Shown here piece by piece: positions 5,674 to 7,676 of a stretch of 7,676 nt of DNA. The notes under the pieces were generated by a model. That model was given only the letters and a program-made list of their open reading frames with translations. It searched no databases and was not told the DNA's origin. Position 1 is the stretch's first letter; every line of letters starts with the position of its first letter. Both the position numbers and the translations under genes were made by a program. The DNA is taken from the NCBI GenBank assembly GCA_035620515.1, contig DASPGR010000332.1:1-7676 (forward strand), written 5' to 3'. The DNA is from SG8-41 sp035620515. Lineage in GTDB: Bacteria > Pseudomonadota > Gammaproteobacteria > Burkholderiales > SG8-41.

Positions 5674-6591
5674 GTGAACACCGGAAGACGCCTGATCCTG
5701 AAAGCCGCTGCAGCCATGGCACTAATGCCCAGCGCTCCCAACGTTGCGCTCTCGTCGTCCTCCCTCGTGCAGAAGCGCCCGATTCCGCGCAGCGGTGAGC
5801 TGCTCCCGATCGTCGGCCTTGGAACCTGGCAGACCTTCGACGTGGAAGCGGGCTCGGCGCGGCTTCCCGAGCTGAAACAGGTCCTGCAGCTCCTCGTGGA
5901 GATGGGCGGCAGCGTCGTCGATTCCTCGCCCATGTACGGCGAAGCCGAGCGCGTCGTCGGCGACCTGAGCTCGGAAGCCCGATTGCGCGATCAGCTCTTT
6001 CTTGCCAGCAAGGTCTGGACCCGCGGCCGAAGCGCCGGGATCCGCCAGATGGAGGAGTCCTTGCGGCTCATGAAAACCGACCGCATCGACCTCATGCAGG
6101 TGCACAATCTCGCCGATGTCGCCACGCACACCCAGACCCTGAAGGAGTGGAAGGCCGCCGGCCGCATCCGCTACATGGGAATTACCCACTACCATTCCGG
6201 CGCTTTCGCGGATCTGGAGCGGCTGGTGAGGACGCGCGAATACGACTTCGTCCAGTTCAATTACTCGATCGACGACCGCGCGGCGGAGGATCGTCTGCTG
6301 CCGGCCTGCGCCGATTCGAGAACTGCGGTGCTCATCAACCGGCCGTTTTCCCAGGCCGGGCTCTTCAGCCGTGTCCGAGGCAAGGCATTGCCTCCGTGGG
6401 CGGCCGATTTTGATTGCAAGAGCTGGGCGCAATTCTTCCTCAAGTACCTGTTGGCCGAGCCTGCCGTGACCTGCGTGATACCCGGGACGCGTCGCACCCG
6501 GCACTTGCGGGACAATCTGCAGGCAGGCATTGGCCGCCTCCCCGATCACGCGCAGCGCCGCCGGATGGTGGAATACCTGGACGGGCTGTGA
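5674..6591 (+). CDS. Aldo/keto reductase with Tat-like signal
   Basis: A 305-residue aldo/keto reductase family protein. The catalytic tetrad is visible: D83 and Y88 in VVDSSPMYGEAE, K113 in LASKVWT, H144 in MQVHNL. VIPGTRRTRHLRDNLQA (268-284) is the usual nucleotide-phosphate binding segment, so NAD(P)H is the expected cofactor. The N-terminus, with G-R-R-L-I-L-K at 4-10 followed by a short hydrophobic stretch and serines, fits a twin-arginine export signal, suggesting a folded, cofactor-loaded periplasmic enzyme. The substrate is unknown. The start is GTG at 5674; it is preferred because it keeps the twin-arginine head intact. Only a poor Shine-Dalgarno sequence precedes it. It ends at TGA, 76 nt before the GlcG-like gene, with which it may be co-transcribed. 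Confidence 0.9.
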   Translation: MNTGRRLILKAAAAMALMPSAPNVALSSSSLVQKRPIPRSGELLPIVGLGTWQTFDVEAGSARLPELKQVLQLLVEMGGSVVDSSPMYGEAERVVGDLSSEARLRDQLFLASKVWTRGRSAGIRQMEESLRLMKTDRIDLMQVHNLADVATHTQTLKEWKAAGRIRYMGITHYHSGAFADLERLVRTREYDFVQFNYSIDDRAAEDRLLPACADSRTAVLINRPFSQAGLFSRVRGKALPPWAADFDCKSWAQFFLKYLLAEPAVTCVIPGTRRTRHLRDNLQAGIGRLPDHAQRRRMVEYLDGL

Positions 6592-6597
6592 CGTTTG

Positions 6598-6614
6598 CGC
6601 GGCTGGAAGCCGCG
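6598..6614 (+). other. Hairpin after the aldo/keto reductase gene
   Basis: A perfect 7-bp stem, CGCGGCT-GGA-AGCCGCG, begins 7 nt after the TGA of the aldo/keto reductase gene. It has no following U tract, so it is not a standard intrinsic terminator. It could protect the 3' end of a processed message or weaken read-through into the GlcG-like gene. Confidence 0.35.
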
Positions 6615-6667
6615 GCGTATCGTAGTCGCGCTTTTCAACGCCAACCAACCGATCCAAGGGAGGATCC

Positions 6668-7150
6668 ATGTCCAAGCAAAGAGTTATCCTGAATGTCCTG
6701 GGCGCCGCGTCGCTCGCCGTCCTGGCAGCAGCGGCCTCAGCGCAGCAGCGGCCGGATTACGGCACACCGGTCACCACCGACCAGGCGAAGAAGGTCGCTG
6801 CGGGGGTTGTGGCAGAGTGCATGAGCAACAAGTGGAACGTCGCGGTCGCAGTCACCGATACGGCTGGCGGTCTCGTCTATTTCGAGCGCATGGAGAACAC
6901 GCAAACGGCCAGCCTGGACATCGCCATACTCAAGGCCAGGGCTGCCTCAACCTACCGCCGCCCGACCCGCGCGTGGGCGGATGCGATCAAGAAAGGCGGC
7001 CCTGCCGTCATGACACTGCCCGGCGTCGTGGCGTCTCCGGGCGGCGTGCCGATCTTTGTCGACGGCAAGGTCATCGGCGCCGTTGGGGTAAGCGGTGTGA
7101 CCGGCGATCAGGACGAGCAATGCGCGAAGGCCGGCCTAGCGGGAATGTAG
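6668..7150 (+). CDS. Secreted GlcG/HbpS-type heme-binding family protein
   Basis: A 160-residue protein with a Sec-type signal peptide: MSKQRV, a hydrophobic stretch rich in Ala/Leu/Val, and a likely cut after ASA at residue 25. The mature part has the GlcG/HbpS (DUF336) pattern: an N-terminal helix (TTDQAKKVAAGVVAEC), VAVAVTDTAGGLVYFERME, then LPGVVASPGGVPIFVDGKVIGAVGVSG, ending DEQCAKAGLAGM. In Streptomyces, HbpS binds heme and senses oxidative stress; most GlcG-type proteins have no proven function, so heme binding here is only a family inference. GGGAGG at 6658-6663 lies 4 nt before the ATG and fixes the start. The gene ends directly before a strong terminator. Confidence 0.92.
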   Translation: MSKQRVILNVLGAASLAVLAAAASAQQRPDYGTPVTTDQAKKVAAGVVAECMSNKWNVAVAVTDTAGGLVYFERMENTQTASLDIAILKARAASTYRRPTRAWADAIKKGGPAVMTLPGVVASPGGVPIFVDGKVIGAVGVSGVTGDQDEQCAKAGLAGM

Positions 7151-7165
7151 GACGCTGGGGCAGGG

Positions 7166-7198
7166 AAAACGGGGCCGCTGCGGCCCCGTTTTGTTTTC
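7166..7198 (+). terminator. Strong intrinsic terminator
   Basis: A perfect 12-bp inverted repeat, AAAACGGGGCCG-CTG-CGGCCCCGTTTT (7166-7192), is followed by GTTTTC. It begins 15 nt after the stop of the GlcG-like gene. The leading A run and trailing T run also make it usable in the reverse direction. Confidence 0.95.
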
Positions 7199-7235
7199 TG
7201 AAACCGGAGCGGAGTGAGCCTCGGGCGCGTCGGTG

Positions 7236-7676
7236 ATGAGCCGAAGATTGGGATTCGCGAAATGCCTTGCAGTCGCGTTGACGCTCGCACTGGCTGTGCT
7301 TGCGGGCTGCAGCACGGTGCGGCTCGGCTACAGCCAGCTCGACACGCTTGCCCAGTGGATCGCCGATCGCTACTTCGACCTGGACGACGCACAGGAGGAG
7401 GCGTTCCGTGCCCGTTTCCGGCGCCTCCATGAATGGCACCGCTACGAGCAGCTGCCGGATTATGCGGATTTTCTGGCGCAGGCCAAGCTGCGGCTGGAGC
7501 GCGGATTGACGGATCAGGACGTTTACTGGTTTCTGGGCGGGCTCCAGAAGCGCTACGCGATCATCGTCGAGCGCGGGACCGATGACGCGGCCGCACTTCT
7601 CCTCACGGTCACGCCGCGCCAGCTCGAGTTCGTGCAGGAGCGCTGGAAACGGCTCAACCAGAGCTTCGCCAAGGAA
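7236..7676 (+). CDS. DUF6279-like lipoprotein, N-terminal part (cut by window end)
   Basis: An open frame of 147 codons runs off the window end with no stop. MSRRLGFAKCL is followed by a hydrophobic run and the lipobox LAGC, with the lipidated cysteine at residue 25, so the product should be anchored in the envelope. The mature part starts STVRLGYSQLDTLAQWIADRYFDLDDAQEEAFRARF and continues as long, charged, probably helical segments (QERWKRLNQSF near the end). This resembles the DUF6279 family of proteobacterial lipoproteins, whose function is unknown; the family name is from recall of the opening pattern. No clear Shine-Dalgarno sequence is seen; a GTG codon directly precedes the ATG. It lies after the strong terminator, so it should have its own promoter between 7199 and 7235, where I see no convincing one. 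Confidence 0.85.
   Translation, partial: MSRRLGFAKCLAVALTLALAVLAGCSTVRLGYSQLDTLAQWIADRYFDLDDAQEEAFRARFRRLHEWHRYEQLPDYADFLAQAKLRLERGLTDQDVYWFLGGLQKRYAIIVERGTDDAAALLLTVTPRQLEFVQERWKRLNQSFAKE

Noticed and set aside
4757..6675. Two minus-strand ORFs (4757-5722 and 5722-6675) opposite the glycosyltransferase-like and aldo/keto reductase genes
   Set aside because: Both are shadows: the first also overlaps the NIPSNAP gene in another frame, and neither shows a domain.

Overview
The window is about 65% GC or more, dense in genes, and looks like a proteobacterium, most likely betaproteobacterial. That guess rests on the gene families: small Cys-lipidated proteins, a DUF6279-type lipoprotein, NIPSNAP, GlcG/HbpS and a Tat-tagged aldo/keto reductase. 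There are no rRNA, tRNA, CRISPR or transposase genes.

Left part (1-3273, minus strand, read right to left). This is a compact run of genes: a thioredoxin-like domain followed by a large conserved domain, a UGSC-family protein, and two tandem fumarylacetoacetate-hydrolase (FAH) family proteins, the second cut off by the window start. Two internal TGA codons are best read as selenocysteine. In the UGSC gene the TGA falls exactly at the U of the Sec-Gly-Ser-Cys motif, and a hairpin with a GUU loop follows 19 nt later. In the thioredoxin gene the TGA joins the thioredoxin domain in frame to the next ORF, which has no ribosome binding site, and a hairpin with a bulged base and a G-rich loop follows 20 nt later. 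If both are right, this is an operon with two selenoproteins and FAH-type hydrolases. The UGSC active site (U-G-S-C-T-S-C) resembles the U-G-T-C-T-R-C site of glycine reductase selenoprotein B, so a thioredoxin-fed reductive reaction whose product goes to the FAH enzymes is a reasonable but unproven idea.

Middle (3356-5182, plus strand). A divergent small lipoprotein gene is followed by a TPR plus glycosyltransferase-like fusion protein.

Right part (5212-7676). A NIPSNAP-family gene on the minus strand is divergent from an exported aldo/keto reductase. A secreted GlcG/HbpS-type protein follows and ends at a very clear intrinsic terminator. The last gene is the start of a DUF6279-like lipoprotein, cut by the window end. 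No gene-free stretch exceeds 300 bases.
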